A DNA stretch of 64,000 nucleotides, from NCBI RefSeq assembly GCF_028994805.1, contig NZ_JAJQQP010000009.1, forward strand, positions 1 to 64,000, given 5' to 3'. Under the pieces are notes generated by a model, which had not been told where the DNA came from, made no database searches, and was given only the letters and a program-made list of their open reading frames with translations. The translations under genes were made by a program, and so were the position numbers. The stretch is from Promicromonospora iranensis (lineage in GTDB: Bacteria; Actinomycetota; Actinomycetes; Actinomycetales; Cellulomonadaceae). This document shows positions 1 to 11,404 of this stretch, piece after piece. Positions within the stretch are counted from its first letter, which is position 1. Each line of letters opens with the position of its first letter.

Positions 1-105
1 AGGGCGCTGGCGATGCAGCGCTCTGACCTGCATCGCGGCTCTGGATACTCGTTCCCGCACACGCACCACGTCGAGGCGGTAGCGGTCCTGGACCGGCAGG
101 TCTGA
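1..105 (+). CDS. C-terminal end of a class I SAM-dependent RNA methyltransferase (TrmA/RlmD-like), partial
   Basis: Frame 1 is open from the window edge to a TGA at 103-105 and gives a 34-residue tail containing FPHTHHVEAVAVLD. This resembles the conserved C-terminus of COG2265 uridine-5 RNA methyltransferases (typically FP.THHVE.VA.L), in which the segment follows the catalytic cysteine region. In actinobacteria a TRAM-domain member of this family often lies close to acnA or dxs, which fits this place. Catalytic residues lie outside the window, so the call rests on a short motif and context. The next gene starts 18 nt downstream. Confidence 0.6.
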   Translation, partial: RALAMQRSDLHRGSGYSFPHTHHVEAVAVLDRQV

Positions 106-123
106 CCTCGCCGGGCGCATAGG

Positions 124-954
124 ATGCGCCTCGTGAAGCGGTGGCTAGTGGGCGGCGGGATCGTCGCGGGTGTGATGGCGGCGTTCGTCGTGGCCGTCGT
201 CGTGGGCATGGTCGCCGGTGGCGGCGGCATGACGGTCGGTGACGGCGGAGGGCAGCCGGCGGCGACGTCGACGAGGGGGCCGACGCCGACCCCGAGCGTG
301 GCGCCGACCCCGACCCCGACGCCGAGCCCGACCCCCGTCCCGTCGGCGGAGAACGCCGAGCAGGCCGCAGGGCGGACCGCCGAGCGGGCGAGCGGGGCGA
401 AGCCGCCCGTCGCGCTGTTCGTCGGCGACTCGTACACGGTCGGCCAGCGCGCGTCGGCGCCGTCGAAGCGCTGGAGCACGATCGTCGCCCGCGAGATGGG
501 CTGGACCGAGCGCAACGTCGCTGACGGCGGCACCGGGTTCGTGAGCCGCTACCCGGACCAGGACCGGCTGTCGTACGCGGAGCAGCTGCGCTCGGTGGGT
601 CCTCGCGGCATCGACCTCGTCGTGATCGCCGGGGGCCAGAACGACTTCCCGGAGCTGCGCGAGACGCCCGCGCGCGTGTTCCGCGCGGTCGCCGACACGT
701 ACGAGCTGGCCGCGCGGCGCTTCCCGGACGCCGAGATCATCGCGGTCGGGCCGTCCACGCCGTGGGAGATCGGGCTCGAGGCACGCGCCCTGGACAGCGC
801 CGTGCGAGCGGCGGCGGAGAGGCACGGGGCGACGTACGTCTCGATGCTCGACCCCGACGTGGTCAGGGACCGGTACATCGATGCGGACGGCACGCACGTC
901 AACGACCGGGGCTACGCCGCCATCTCGCGCCGGGTGGTCTCGCAGATATCTTGA
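124..954 (+). CDS. exported or membrane-anchored SGNH/GDSL-type hydrolase
   Basis: The 276-residue product has a basic N-terminus and one hydrophobic segment (about residues 8-32), then a Pro/Thr-rich linker with repeated TPTP-type motifs (about 45-75), then an SGNH hydrolase domain. Block I is FVGDSYTVG (catalytic Ser in GDS), block III is GGQND, and block V is [10 protein letters not shown] with the catalytic Asp and His. It is therefore probably an esterase or deacetylase acting outside the membrane on cell-wall or polysaccharide esters; the substrate cannot be read from the sequence. The ATG at 124 gives the full segment; a GTG at 133 preceded by AGGA is an alternative start. The stop codon lies inside the palindrome that precedes acnA. 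Confidence 0.8.
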   Translation: MRLVKRWLVGGGIVAGVMAAFVVAVVVGMVAGGGGMTVGDGGGQPAATSTRGPTPTPSVAPTPTPTPSPTPVPSAENAEQAAGRTAERASGAKPPVALFVGDSYTVGQRASAPSKRWSTIVAREMGWTERNVADGGTGFVSRYPDQDRLSYAEQLRSVGPRGIDLVVIAGGQNDFPELRETPARVFRAVADTYELAARRFPDAEIIAVGPSTPWEIGLEARALDSAVRAAAERHGATYVSMLDPDVVRDRYIDADGTHVNDRGYAAISRRVVSQIS

Positions 955-977
955 CGTCAAGATATATGCGTTATGCT
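946..977 (+). promoter_or_regulatory. acnA promoter with a perfect 20-bp palindrome
   Basis: Positions 946-965 form a perfect palindrome (ATATCTTGACGTCAAGATAT). Its centre holds a TTGACG (951-956) that can act as a -35 box, with TATGCT (972-977) as -10 after a 15-nt spacer. A dimeric regulator bound here would cover the -35 element, so repression of acnA is the simple reading. The palindrome also contains the stop codon of the upstream SGNH gene. The regulator is unknown; MarR- or TetR-type proteins bind sites of this form. The predicted leader before the acnA start is about 110 nt. Confidence 0.6.
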
Positions 978-1096
978 GGCCCGAGCAGCCCGGCTTACGC
1001 TGGGTGAAGCCCCCTGGAACCCATGCGAAGGCTCCGTTGCGCGATGACCGCGCCTGTGAGAGCCGACGCACCGTCAGCCCCGCAGAAGGAGCCACA

Positions 1097-3874
<2,778 letters not shown>

Positions 3875-3987
3875 GCCGGAGGTGCAGCGCAGGGTGGGGG
3901 CCGAGGAACGAGGCACCCGCCTGTAGCGGAACCGCAGGCTCAGGCGACAGAAAACAGAGCCTGAGCCGCTGACCCGCAGGTCCAGAA

Positions 3988-4033
3988 CGACGGCGCCCCG
4001 CCCCTCCGTGAGGAGGGGCGGGGCGCCGTCGTC
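3988..4033. terminator. bidirectional terminator between acnA and the cupredoxin gene
   Basis: A perfect 21-bp stem (3988-4008 with 4013-4033) closes a 4-nt GTGA loop. It sits between the convergent ends of acnA and the copper-protein operon. There is no clear U-tract, as is common in high-GC actinobacteria. A second, weaker 9-bp inverted repeat (3937-3945 with 3960-3968) lies just upstream. Confidence 0.85.
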
Positions 4034-4055
4034 CTACGTGGTGCCGCGGTTCGGC

Positions 4056-5933
4056 TCAGCCCCCGATCCCGGACCGCTTGGCGGCCCTGGCCATCTGGGA
4101 CTGCTCCTTCTTGGTGATGGTGCCGTCCTCCACGAGCGGGGTCGTGACCTCGGTGACGTGGGCGACGAACGTGCCGTTGTCCACCCACGGCCACGTCTCG
4201 TCGACGAGGTCAGCGATGGTGCAGCCGTTCCCGGTGTCGACGTTCGCGACCTTGCTGTCCACGCCACCGATGATCACCGTGGGGCGCTCGTCGGAGGCGG
4301 GGCAGGCGTCGGTCTCGGTCCAGGCGACCGAGAACCGCAGGGTGCCCGTGCGGGTGACGTTCCCGGCGTTGTCCGTCGCCCGGTACCGCAGGGCGTGCGC
4401 ACCGGGCTCCGTGACCTCGATCTGCGCGGTGAACTCCCGGAACGCCTCGTCGCCGAGCGCGTACTCGATGAGCGCGACCCCGGAACCGGAGTCGCGTGCG
4501 CTGATGGAGATCGTCGCCGTGCCGATGTAGGCACCCTCGGCGTCCTGCTCTCCGCGCACCTCCGCCGAGGCGATCGGCGGCGTGCCGTCCGGTGCCGGGC
4601 CCTCCTCGACGACCACCAGGTCGGCCGAGCCGACCTCCGAGACGTTGCCCGCGTTGTCCGTGGCCCGGAAGGTCACGGTGTGCTCACCGAGCGTGTCGAT
4701 GGTGATCGGCGCGGTGTAGGGCGTGAACGCCTCGCCGTCGAGCGCATACTCGACGCTTGCCACACCGGACCCGGTGTCCTCGGCGAGCAGCTGGACCGTG
4801 GCCGAGCCGCGGTAGTACCCGTCGAAGTCCTGCGAACCCGTGATCTCCGCGGTGACGGTCGGCGCCGTCGTGTCCTCGGCCTGGGCGACCACCGTGAACG
4901 TGGCCGACCCTTCCGCCGAGACGTTGCCCGCGACGTCCGTGGCCCGGTAGGTCACCGTGTGCTCGCCCGCGGTGTCGACGACGACCGGCTCCGTGTACGG
5001 CGCGTACGCACCGCCGTCGAGCGCGTACTCGACGGAGGCGACGCCCGAACCTGCGTCCTGGGCCGCGACGGTCACGGTCGCCGAGGCGATGTAGGCGCCC
5101 GACGAGTCGAGCTCGCCGGTCACCTCGGCGTCCACGACGGGTGCCGTGGTGTCCTCGCCGTCGGCTGACACGACCTCGATGTGCACCATCTCGGGCGTCG
5201 AGACGTTGCCCGCGTTGTCCGTGGCCCGGGTCTCGACCATGTACATGCCCGGCTGGTCCAGGACGAACGGCTCCGTGTACGCCTGGTAGGCGCCACCGTT
5301 GACCGAGTACTCGACGGAGGCGACGCCCGACTCGGCGTCCTGCGCGGTCAGTGCCACCGTGGCCGCGCCGATGTAGGCACCGTCGGCGTCCTGCTGCCCG
5401 GCGACGTCCGCCGTGACGGTCGGCGCCGTGGTGTCGTCCGCCGGCGCTTCGGTGACCACCAGCTCACCGGCCATCGTGCCGTGGCCGGGGATCGCGCAGA
5501 AGTACCGGTACGTGCCCGGCTTCAGGTCGACCTCCGCCTCGTACCGACCACCGTTGGCGTCGAACGGGTTGGCCAGGATGTCCAGGGTGACGTCGTGGTT
5601 GTACCCCGGTGTGCTCGTGTCGAACGTGAGCGTGTGCGACATGCCGATGTTGTTGCCGGTCGCCGCGCTGTTCTCGAACACGATCGTCGCCGGGCCCGCC
5701 GTGGCGGTCTCCGGGGCCGAGGCGTAGTCCGTGACGCTGTTGTCCCCGGTGAAGGTCAGGACCTGGTCGGCCGCTGTCTCGTCGACCGCCGCGAGGGCGG
5801 GCGACTGGGCGGGGGACTGGGCAGCGGTCAGGGCGGCGGGCGCCGCCGTGACCACCGCCGGTGCCAGCGGCAGTGCCACCAGGGCACCGACCGCTGCTCC
5901 CGCCAGCAGGCGGGACACCTTTCGTCTCAACAT
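4056..5933 (-). CDS. secreted cupredoxin with four Ig-like repeats and a C-terminal two-Cys module
   Basis: The 625-residue product has a signal peptide (residues 1-32). Residues 56-161 are a plastocyanin/azurin-like cupredoxin with type-1 copper ligands His100, Cys146, His151 and Met154 (YFCAIPGHGTM). Four OmpL47/chitobiase-type Ig-like repeats follow (about 168-255, 262-349, 354-441, 450-536), each with a SGVA..EYA and ATD.AGNV core. Residues 544-625 form a module with Cys544 and Cys571 that also occurs in the neighbouring ThuA-type protein. The likely role is extracellular electron transfer to or from the operon's oxidase and sugar dehydrogenase (inference). The ATG at 5933 is preferred: it has a GAGAGG upstream and starts the signal peptide. 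A GTG at 5966 would overlap the previous stop codon but has no ribosome site. Confidence 0.88.
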   Translation of the reverse strand: MLRRKVSRLLAGAAVGALVALPLAPAVVTAAPAALTAAQSPAQSPALAAVDETAADQVLTFTGDNSVTDYASAPETATAGPATIVFENSAATGNNIGMSHTLTFDTSTPGYNHDVTLDILANPFDANGGRYEAEVDLKPGTYRYFCAIPGHGTMAGELVVTEAPADDTTAPTVTADVAGQQDADGAYIGAATVALTAQDAESGVASVEYSVNGGAYQAYTEPFVLDQPGMYMVETRATDNAGNVSTPEMVHIEVVSADGEDTTAPVVDAEVTGELDSSGAYIASATVTVAAQDAGSGVASVEYALDGGAYAPYTEPVVVDTAGEHTVTYRATDVAGNVSAEGSATFTVVAQAEDTTAPTVTAEITGSQDFDGYYRGSATVQLLAEDTGSGVASVEYALDGEAFTPYTAPITIDTLGEHTVTFRATDNAGNVSEVGSADLVVVEEGPAPDGTPPIASAEVRGEQDAEGAYIGTATISISARDSGSGVALIEYALGDEAFREFTAQIEVTEPGAHALRYRATDNAGNVTRTGTLRFSVAWTETDACPASDERPTVIIGGVDSKVANVDTGNGCTIADLVDETWPWVDNGTFVAHVTEVTTPLVEDGTITKKEQSQMARAAKRSGIGG

Positions 5934-5962
5934 GGGGGTGCCTCTCGTCTTCGTGGGCGTGG

Positions 5963-8900
5963 TCACAAGTCACGCACCCGGATGTTGCGGAACTCCATGG
6001 CGTCCGCGTCACCGTGGTTCTGCAGACCGATGAAGCCCTTCAGGAACTGCCTCATGTCGCTCGGCGGGTCACCCGCGCGCGAGGACTCCTTGCCCGGTGA
6101 GTTCTCGAACTCGTTGATCACCACGCCGTTGCGGATGATCGTGTACTTCTGGCCGACCACCTTGATCTCGTAGTCGTTCCAGACGCCTTTCGGGGTCGCG
6201 CCCGCGTCGGGCAGCGCGACCGGGTCGAAGTTGTACACCGAACCGGTCTTCTGGGGTTCGCCCGTCGGACCGTCGTAGATCTGGATCTCGTGGCCGCAGT
6301 AGATCGCCACCCACGCCTCGGCGTCGGTCAGCTGACCGCAGTCCGGGCGGTCCTCCTTGGCGACCCGGGGGTCCGGGAACCGGGTGAAGACACCGCTGTT
6401 GGCGAACCCGTCACCCCGCGCGACGTCCTTGAACTGCAGCTTCAGCGAGAAGTCCGCCAGCTCCTCGCCCGGGTGCCACAGCATGCCGAGCCCACCACGT
6501 GCGCGGATCGAACCGTCGTCCTGCAGGTCGAAGTTGCCTCCGGGTGCCTGACGCCAGTCGTCGAGCGTCTCCGCCGTGCCGTCGAACAGCCACCGGTACC
6601 CGGTGGTGCCCCGCGCGCCGATGCCCGACTTCGTGGCGGCCGAGACGAGCGCCTTCTCCTCCTTGGCCGTGATCACCTTGTCGGCCCGCAGCTGCTTCGC
6701 CACAGCGGTGACATGGTTCACGAACTTGGCGTTGGTGTCCCACTGCGCCTCGTCGTTGATCAGGTCGTTGATGGTGCAGCCGCCCAGGTCGTCGTTCGTG
6801 ACGCCGGAGTTCGTCTCGCCCATCCACACCGTGGCCCGGTCGTCCGGGATGGTGCAGGTGGTCTCGACCGGCACGTCGAGCGTCGTGGTCTCACCGTCGG
6901 CGTAGGTCACCGTGAGCTTCGCGTCGTAGCTGCCGACACGGGCGTAGGTGTGCTTCGGGTTCGCCTCGGTCGAGGTGCTCCCGTCGCCGAAGTCCCAGGC
7001 GTAGGAGACGCCGCCGGACTTTCCGCCGGTGAAGGCGACGGTCAGCGGGTTGCTCTGCACGCTGGCGCCGGAGCCGGCGGGCGCCGGGGTCGCCGGGCCG
7101 CCCGTGTAGGTGATCCGGGTGAGCTTCTGGTTCTCGTGCAGCGTGAAGAAGCCGCTGCCGTAGTCGAGCAGGTACAGGGCACCGTCCGGACCGAACTTCG
7201 CGTCCATCCAGCTCTGCAGCTGCGTGTTGCCGTTGCCGCCCTGGACGATGCGGCGCAGGTCCTCTGCGAACAGGGGTGCGCCGGCCTCCTCGACCGTGTC
7301 CGGGTTCACCGTGACGGCCACGCGGTTGTTCGAGTTGGACTGGTCGCCCAGGAACCACTTGTTGTCCCAGTGCTCCGGCCACGCGACGCCGCTGTCGGTG
7401 TCGACCTCCGAGCGGTGGTACGTCGGGCCGTTCATGATGGCCTGACCGCCGCCGCGCAGGTACGGCTGGGTGTAGGTGGCCTCGTCCGCCTCGTAGGTGG
7501 GCACACCGTCCTCGCCGGCCGGGAAGACCGGGCCGCCGCCGTCGGGTGAGTACCAGATCATGTTCGCGCGGGCCGGCGGGATGTCCACGAGGCCCGTGTT
7601 GCGCGGCGAGGTGTTCTTCAGGTTGTCGCAGTCGTACCAGCCGGTCAGGACGCTCGCGTCCTCGTTGCTCCGGTCACGGTAGGGCTGCTTGTTGCCCATG
7701 CAGTACGGCCAGCCCTGGTTGCCCGCCGACGTGATGATCGTGGCGGTCTCGTACTTGGCCGGGCCGAGCTCCGGGCTCGGCGAGCCGGCGTCCGGCCCCA
7801 CCCAGGCGGCGGTCAGCCAGTCGTTCTTCTCGTCGTAGTCGAGGCGCGAGATGTTCCGCACGCCCATGACGTAGATCTCCTGGCGCGTCTTGTCGGCCGG
7901 GTACTCGCCCTCGGGGAACAGGTTGCCCTCGGGGATCGTGTAGGTGCCGTCCGGCTCCGGGTGGATCCGCAGGATCTTGCCGTTCAGGTCGTTCGTGTTG
8001 CCGGAGGTGCGGCGCGCGTCCTGGAACGAGATGCCCGCGTACTCCTGGGTCCAGTTGTTGCCGGAGTAGCCCTGCGAGCCACCGGACGAGTTGCTGTCAC
8101 CGGAACCGATGTAGAGGTTGCCCTCGTTGTCGAAGTCCATGCCACCACCGGCGTGGCAGCAGCTGTGGATCTGCGTCTCCCACTCCAGCAGGTCCTTGCG
8201 CGTGGACTGGTCGATCGCGTCGGCCTCGGAGTCGTACGTGAAGCGCGACACCGTGCGCAGACCGACGCGGCGCTCGCGGTCGATCGACTCGTGCGGCATC
8301 CAGTAGAGGTAGACCCAGCTGTTCTCCTCGAACTTCGGGTCGAGGGTGATGCCGAGCAGACCCTCCTCGTTCTTGACGAGCTCGCTGCCGCTACCGCGGT
8401 GGCCCATGACGTCGAGCGTGGTCAGGAGCTTGGTCTTCTCGGTCTCCGGGTCCCAGCGGTGGACGGTGCCACAGCCGAGGCCGACCTTCGGGTCGTCCCA
8501 CGACACGACGGGACCCGTCGCGCAGGCGGCCTTGCCGATGTAGAAGACGCCGCCGTCGGGGGCGACGGTCAGCCCGTGCGGCTCACCGACCTGGTCGAGC
8601 GTGCCCGCGGTGTTCTTCAGGGTCAGGCGCTGGGACTCGTAGTTGTCGGCGATGGTCGCCTGGCAGTCCCCGCGGGACATACCGGTGGACCAGAGCAGAC
8701 CGCCGAGCAGGTGGTTGCGGAACTCGGGCTGCGAGTAGCTCGCCGCCGTGCCGCCCATGCCGGTGTAGAAGGAGCGGCCGCCGTCGTAGTCACGGCACCA
8801 CGTCACCGGGTGGAAGGCGCCGTTGGCGCCCTCACCCGGCTTGTAGTCCCACTCCTGGACCTGCGCGATGGTGTGCACCTCGCCCACGGGGTTCGGCGAC

Positions 8901-9967
8901 CAGTTGAGCCACCGGTCCGAGCGGGTCCACTTGGTCGGCACGTCCTCGGCCGCCGGGTGCAGGTCGTCGACCACGTTGACGGTCGCCTTCTGGATCGGGA
9001 CGACCGGCTCCGGCTCCTCGTCCGAGGAGGCGTCGAAGAGCTCGATCTCGGCGAGCTGGGTGAGACCGTCACCCGCGTTGGCCGTGATGTCCAGGCGGTA
9101 GTGCTGGTACGCGGTCGTGTTCTCGAAGCGGTAGTCCTGCGCCGAGAACCGGTCCGGGAAGTCCTGGTCCGTCTGGGTGTCCAGGTCGGTCCAGGTCGTA
9201 CCGTCGGTGGAGCCCTGGAGCGTCCAGCTCTTCGGGTCGCGGCCGTCGAAGTCGTTGGCGGAGGTGAGCGCGTAGCGGGTGGCCACGACGGCCTCCGCCA
9301 TCGTCAGGTCGATCTTTGCCGTCGGCTCGAAGGCGAGCCACTTGGTGTTCGAGTCGCCGTCGATCAGGTTCTCGGCGTCCTCGTTCGGCGGGTTCTCCGC
9401 GTTCGCCTTGACGCTGGCGACCTCGAGGGCGTCCGGCAGGTTGCCTGCCGGGCGGGTGCCGATGAGGCCCGTGAACCACTGTGAGCGGTCCTGCGCGCGT
9501 GCGGCGTCACGGATGCCGAGGAACCCGCCACCGCCCTGCACGTACGCCTTGAGCTGCTCCTCCTGGCCGGTGGAGAGCTCGACGCCCTCCGCGGACAGGA
9601 AGACGACGCCGCGGTACTTCGAGAGGTTCTTGGCGGTGAAGACCGAGGGGTCGGACGCGGTCTCCACGGTGAAACCGTGCTCGGCCCCGAGCTCCCTGAT
9701 GGTCCGGGTCGCGAGGGTGACCGGGTCGTTCTGCTTGTCCGGTGCGCCGTGGAAGACCAGCACCGTGACGTCCTGCGCCGCCGTGGTGGCGGCAGGAGCC
9801 ACCACCGCCGAGGGGGTCTGGGCGACCGCCGTGCGCTGGGCCTGCGCGGGCACCGCCGCCATGCTGACGAGAAGGGCGGCGCCGGCGATCGCGGCCAGTG
9901 CGCCGCGCGCCGATCTGAGTGGGCTGGGCCCTCCGCGGAGTGGCGGGCTCGTTGTGATTCGTTCCAT
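5963..9967 (-). CDS. secreted multidomain ThuA / F5-8C / PQQ sugar-dehydrogenase-like / PKD / DUF1080 protein
   Basis: This 1334-residue protein has a signal peptide ending near residue 43. A ThuA-like domain (about 66-184 and 326-436) is split by an F5/8-type C (discoidin-like) domain at about 185-314. A soluble glucose/sorbosone-dehydrogenase propeller follows at about 455-955, with GVRN at 702-705 matching the family's conserved RN pair and a cysteine-rich HSCCHAGGGMDF at 601-612. Next come a PKD domain (967-1034, WDFGDGSTS), the shared two-Cys module (1036-1117, Cys1038 and Cys1064) and a C-terminal DUF1080 domain (1122-1334, 3-keto-disaccharide hydrolase-like). It is probably an extracellular enzyme that oxidises and/or cleaves a glycoside. 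The ATG at 9967 follows a strong AAAGGAG; the frame is open further upstream but only as a shadow of the oxidase gene. The gene lies 23 nt after the oxidase gene. Confidence 0.92.
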   Translation of the reverse strand: MERITTSPPLRGGPSPLRSARGALAAIAGAALLVSMAAVPAQAQRTAVAQTPSAVVAPAATTAAQDVTVLVFHGAPDKQNDPVTLATRTIRELGAEHGFTVETASDPSVFTAKNLSKYRGVVFLSAEGVELSTGQEEQLKAYVQGGGGFLGIRDAARAQDRSQWFTGLIGTRPAGNLPDALEVASVKANAENPPNEDAENLIDGDSNTKWLAFEPTAKIDLTMAEAVVATRYALTSANDFDGRDPKSWTLQGSTDGTTWTDLDTQTDQDFPDRFSAQDYRFENTTAYQHYRLDITANAGDGLTQLAEIELFDASSDEEPEPVVPIQKATVNVVDDLHPAAEDVPTKWTRSDRWLNWSPNPVGEVHTIAQVQEWDYKPGEGANGAFHPVTWCRDYDGGRSFYTGMGGTAASYSQPEFRNHLLGGLLWSTGMSRGDCQATIADNYESQRLTLKNTAGTLDQVGEPHGLTVAPDGGVFYIGKAACATGPVVSWDDPKVGLGCGTVHRWDPETEKTKLLTTLDVMGHRGSGSELVKNEEGLLGITLDPKFEENSWVYLYWMPHESIDRERRVGLRTVSRFTYDSEADAIDQSTRKDLLEWETQIHSCCHAGGGMDFDNEGNLYIGSGDSNSSGGSQGYSGNNWTQEYAGISFQDARRTSGNTNDLNGKILRIHPEPDGTYTIPEGNLFPEGEYPADKTRQEIYVMGVRNISRLDYDEKNDWLTAAWVGPDAGSPSPELGPAKYETATIITSAGNQGWPYCMGNKQPYRDRSNEDASVLTGWYDCDNLKNTSPRNTGLVDIPPARANMIWYSPDGGGPVFPAGEDGVPTYEADEATYTQPYLRGGGQAIMNGPTYHRSEVDTDSGVAWPEHWDNKWFLGDQSNSNNRVAVTVNPDTVEEAGAPLFAEDLRRIVQGGNGNTQLQSWMDAKFGPDGALYLLDYGSGFFTLHENQKLTRITYTGGPATPAPAGSGASVQSNPLTVAFTGGKSGGVSYAWDFGDGSTSTEANPKHTYARVGSYDAKLTVTYADGETTTLDVPVETTCTIPDDRATVWMGETNSGVTNDDLGGCTINDLINDEAQWDTNAKFVNHVTAVAKQLRADKVITAKEEKALVSAATKSGIGARGTTGYRWLFDGTAETLDDWRQAPGGNFDLQDDGSIRARGGLGMLWHPGEELADFSLKLQFKDVARGDGFANSGVFTRFPDPRVAKEDRPDCGQLTDAEAWVAIYCGHEIQIYDGPTGEPQKTGSVYNFDPVALPDAGATPKGVWNDYEIKVVGQKYTIIRNGVVINEFENSPGKESSRAGDPPSDMRQFLKGFIGLQNHGDADAMEFRNIRVRDL

Positions 9968-9990
9968 CACTGCTCCTTTGCGCGTGAACT

Positions 9991-11046
9991 TCAGTGGGAA
10001 CCAGCGGTGTGGCCGGTGTGCTCGTGGTGCTGGAAGCGGTCGATGGCCTCCTGGGCGCCGTCCGGCATGGAGCCGTCGGCGTTGCGCACGAGGAAGATGC
10101 CCGCCATGCCGCCGTCCGAGTGGAACTGGACGTGGCAGTGGTACATCCAGGCGCCCGGGCCCACCGCCTCGCCCGCGATGACCTGGAACCCGAACGAGGA
10201 ACCGGGGTTGAGGTCGACGTTGTCGACCACCTGGCTGGGGTCGTCGGGGCCCATCAGGTAGCCGGTGCGGTTGTCCGCCCAGCGGTGGGCGTGAAGGTGG
10301 AACGTGTGCAGCTGGTCGCCGTGGCCGATGGCGAGGATCTCGACCTTCTCGCCGAGGTTCGCCTCGAGCATGGGAGTGTCGGGCGCCATCTTGTTGTTGA
10401 TGGTCATGTCGTTGAACACGACGGTGTACTGCCGGTCGGGCAGGATGTCGCCCTTGCGCCGCACGATGAGACCGCCGTAGAGCCCCTTGCGCAGGCCCTC
10501 GGTGCCGTGGTCGCCACCCAGCGCGTGGTCGTGGTAGTGCCAGTAACCGGCGCTGCCCGGGATCCATCGGGTGTCGTCGGCCCGGTGCTGCACGTGGCTG
10601 CTCCACGTGTAGGTACGCGTCTCGCCCGGCTCGTTGAACGAGTCGTTGAACGGGCTGCCGTCCGACGTGGTCTTGTAGTCCACGCCGTGCGGGTGGATCG
10701 ACAGCCGCCGGTCGGTGTTGTTCACCAGCTCGATCTGGAGCGTGTCGCCCTCCCACATCTCGAGCATGGGCCCCGGGATGGTGGCCTCGCCCGGAGCCAG
10801 ACCGTATCCGTACTGCCCGCCCGGGAGCTCCTCGGCGTACATGGTGATGTGCCGGGTGGTGCCCTGTGTGCTGACGGGCGGGGTTGTCGGCGCCGGCGCC
10901 GGCTTGGTCGAGACCGCCGCGGCCGTGTCGGCGCCGAGCGCCAGTACCGCGGTCGGAGCCATCAGGCCGGCCAGGGTGCCGGTCAGGACACTGCGACGGG
11001 ACATACCGCCCAGGGGGGATCGGGTGTCAGGGCTGTTCTCAGGCAT
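9991..11046 (-). CDS. Tat-exported two-domain multicopper oxidase (small-laccase type)
   Basis: The 351-residue protein starts with a twin-arginine signal (SRRSVLTG, residues 16-23) and an Ala-rich cleavage region near 45. All copper-binding motifs are present: HPHG (118-121), WHYHDH (169-174), HTFHLHAH (247-254) and [12 protein letters not shown] (303-314), with Cys304 and Met314 for type-1 copper. The length and two cupredoxin folds match small laccases that work as trimers and reduce O2 to water. Tat export suits a cofactor-loaded enzyme. It is first in an operon with the ThuA-type and cupredoxin genes, so it may be the terminal oxidase of that chain (inference). ATG 11046 has GGAG 5 nt upstream. 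Confidence 0.93.
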   Translation of the reverse strand: MPENSPDTRSPLGGMSRRSVLTGTLAGLMAPTAVLALGADTAAAVSTKPAPAPTTPPVSTQGTTRHITMYAEELPGGQYGYGLAPGEATIPGPMLEMWEGDTLQIELVNNTDRRLSIHPHGVDYKTTSDGSPFNDSFNEPGETRTYTWSSHVQHRADDTRWIPGSAGYWHYHDHALGGDHGTEGLRKGLYGGLIVRRKGDILPDRQYTVVFNDMTINNKMAPDTPMLEANLGEKVEILAIGHGDQLHTFHLHAHRWADNRTGYLMGPDDPSQVVDNVDLNPGSSFGFQVIAGEAVGPGAWMYHCHVQFHSDGGMAGIFLVRNADGSMPDGAQEAIDRFQHHEHTGHTAGSH

Positions 11047-11118
11047 GCGTCTCCGTTCGACACCGTCGGGCAGGCCTCAGGGCCGTCCCGACGAGACAGG
11101 GATCAGGGGGATGGGGGT

Positions 11119-11184
11119 TCAGACGCGCGAAGCTGTCGGCGGCGACGCCGCGGATGACAGCGATGTCACGAAGGTGGACCACAT
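11119..11184 (-). CDS. possible 21-codon leader ORF upstream of the multicopper oxidase
   Basis: An ATG at 11184, preceded by GGAGGG with 8-nt spacing, opens a 21-codon frame (starting MWSTFVTS) that ends at 11119, 72 nt before the oxidase start. It lies inside the predicted long 5' leader. No repeated rare codon or metal-binding motif is obvious. The good ribosome site and position are the only support, so this may be chance. Confidence 0.25.
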   Translation of the reverse strand: MWSTFVTSLSSAASPPTASRV

Positions 11185-11317
11185 CGTCGTTCCCTCCAAG
11201 GACGTCGGCTCGTGACCGTCTACGGCGGCGGACACGCCCTCACGACCCATGCGGCCACCGTGCCGGAAAGACCTGGATGGCTCGCATGCGTGTTGTGCAC
11301 CACAAAGTGGCTTTGCG

Positions 11318-11346
11318 AACCTATGGCGACTTCTGCCGAGTGTCAA
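11318..11346 (-). promoter_or_regulatory. promoter of the copper/sugar-oxidation operon
   Basis: On the minus strand, TTGACA (11346-11341) and TAGGTT (11323-11318) are separated by exactly 17 nt, a very good match to a housekeeping sigma promoter. Transcription should start near 11311, giving a leader of about 265 nt before the oxidase gene. The leader also holds a short inverted repeat (11065-11070 with 11087-11092). The rest of the 446-nt interval 11047-11492 holds only the possible leader ORF and the terminator of the next unit. Confidence 0.65.
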
Positions 11347-11404
11347 GCAAAAGTTGAAGGAACAACGTCAGACTTCTGTGTGACTGGAGATGCTGGACAT
11401 GACC

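Noticed and set aside
9968-10756. N-terminal extension of the ThuA-type gene into the multicopper oxidase gene
   Set aside because: The extension is an out-of-frame shadow of the oxidase; a strong AAAGGAG and a signal peptide mark the start at 9967.
11185-11346. Longer form of the small ORF upstream of the oxidase
   Set aside because: Its start would lie on the -35 box itself; only the 21-codon form lies in the transcript.
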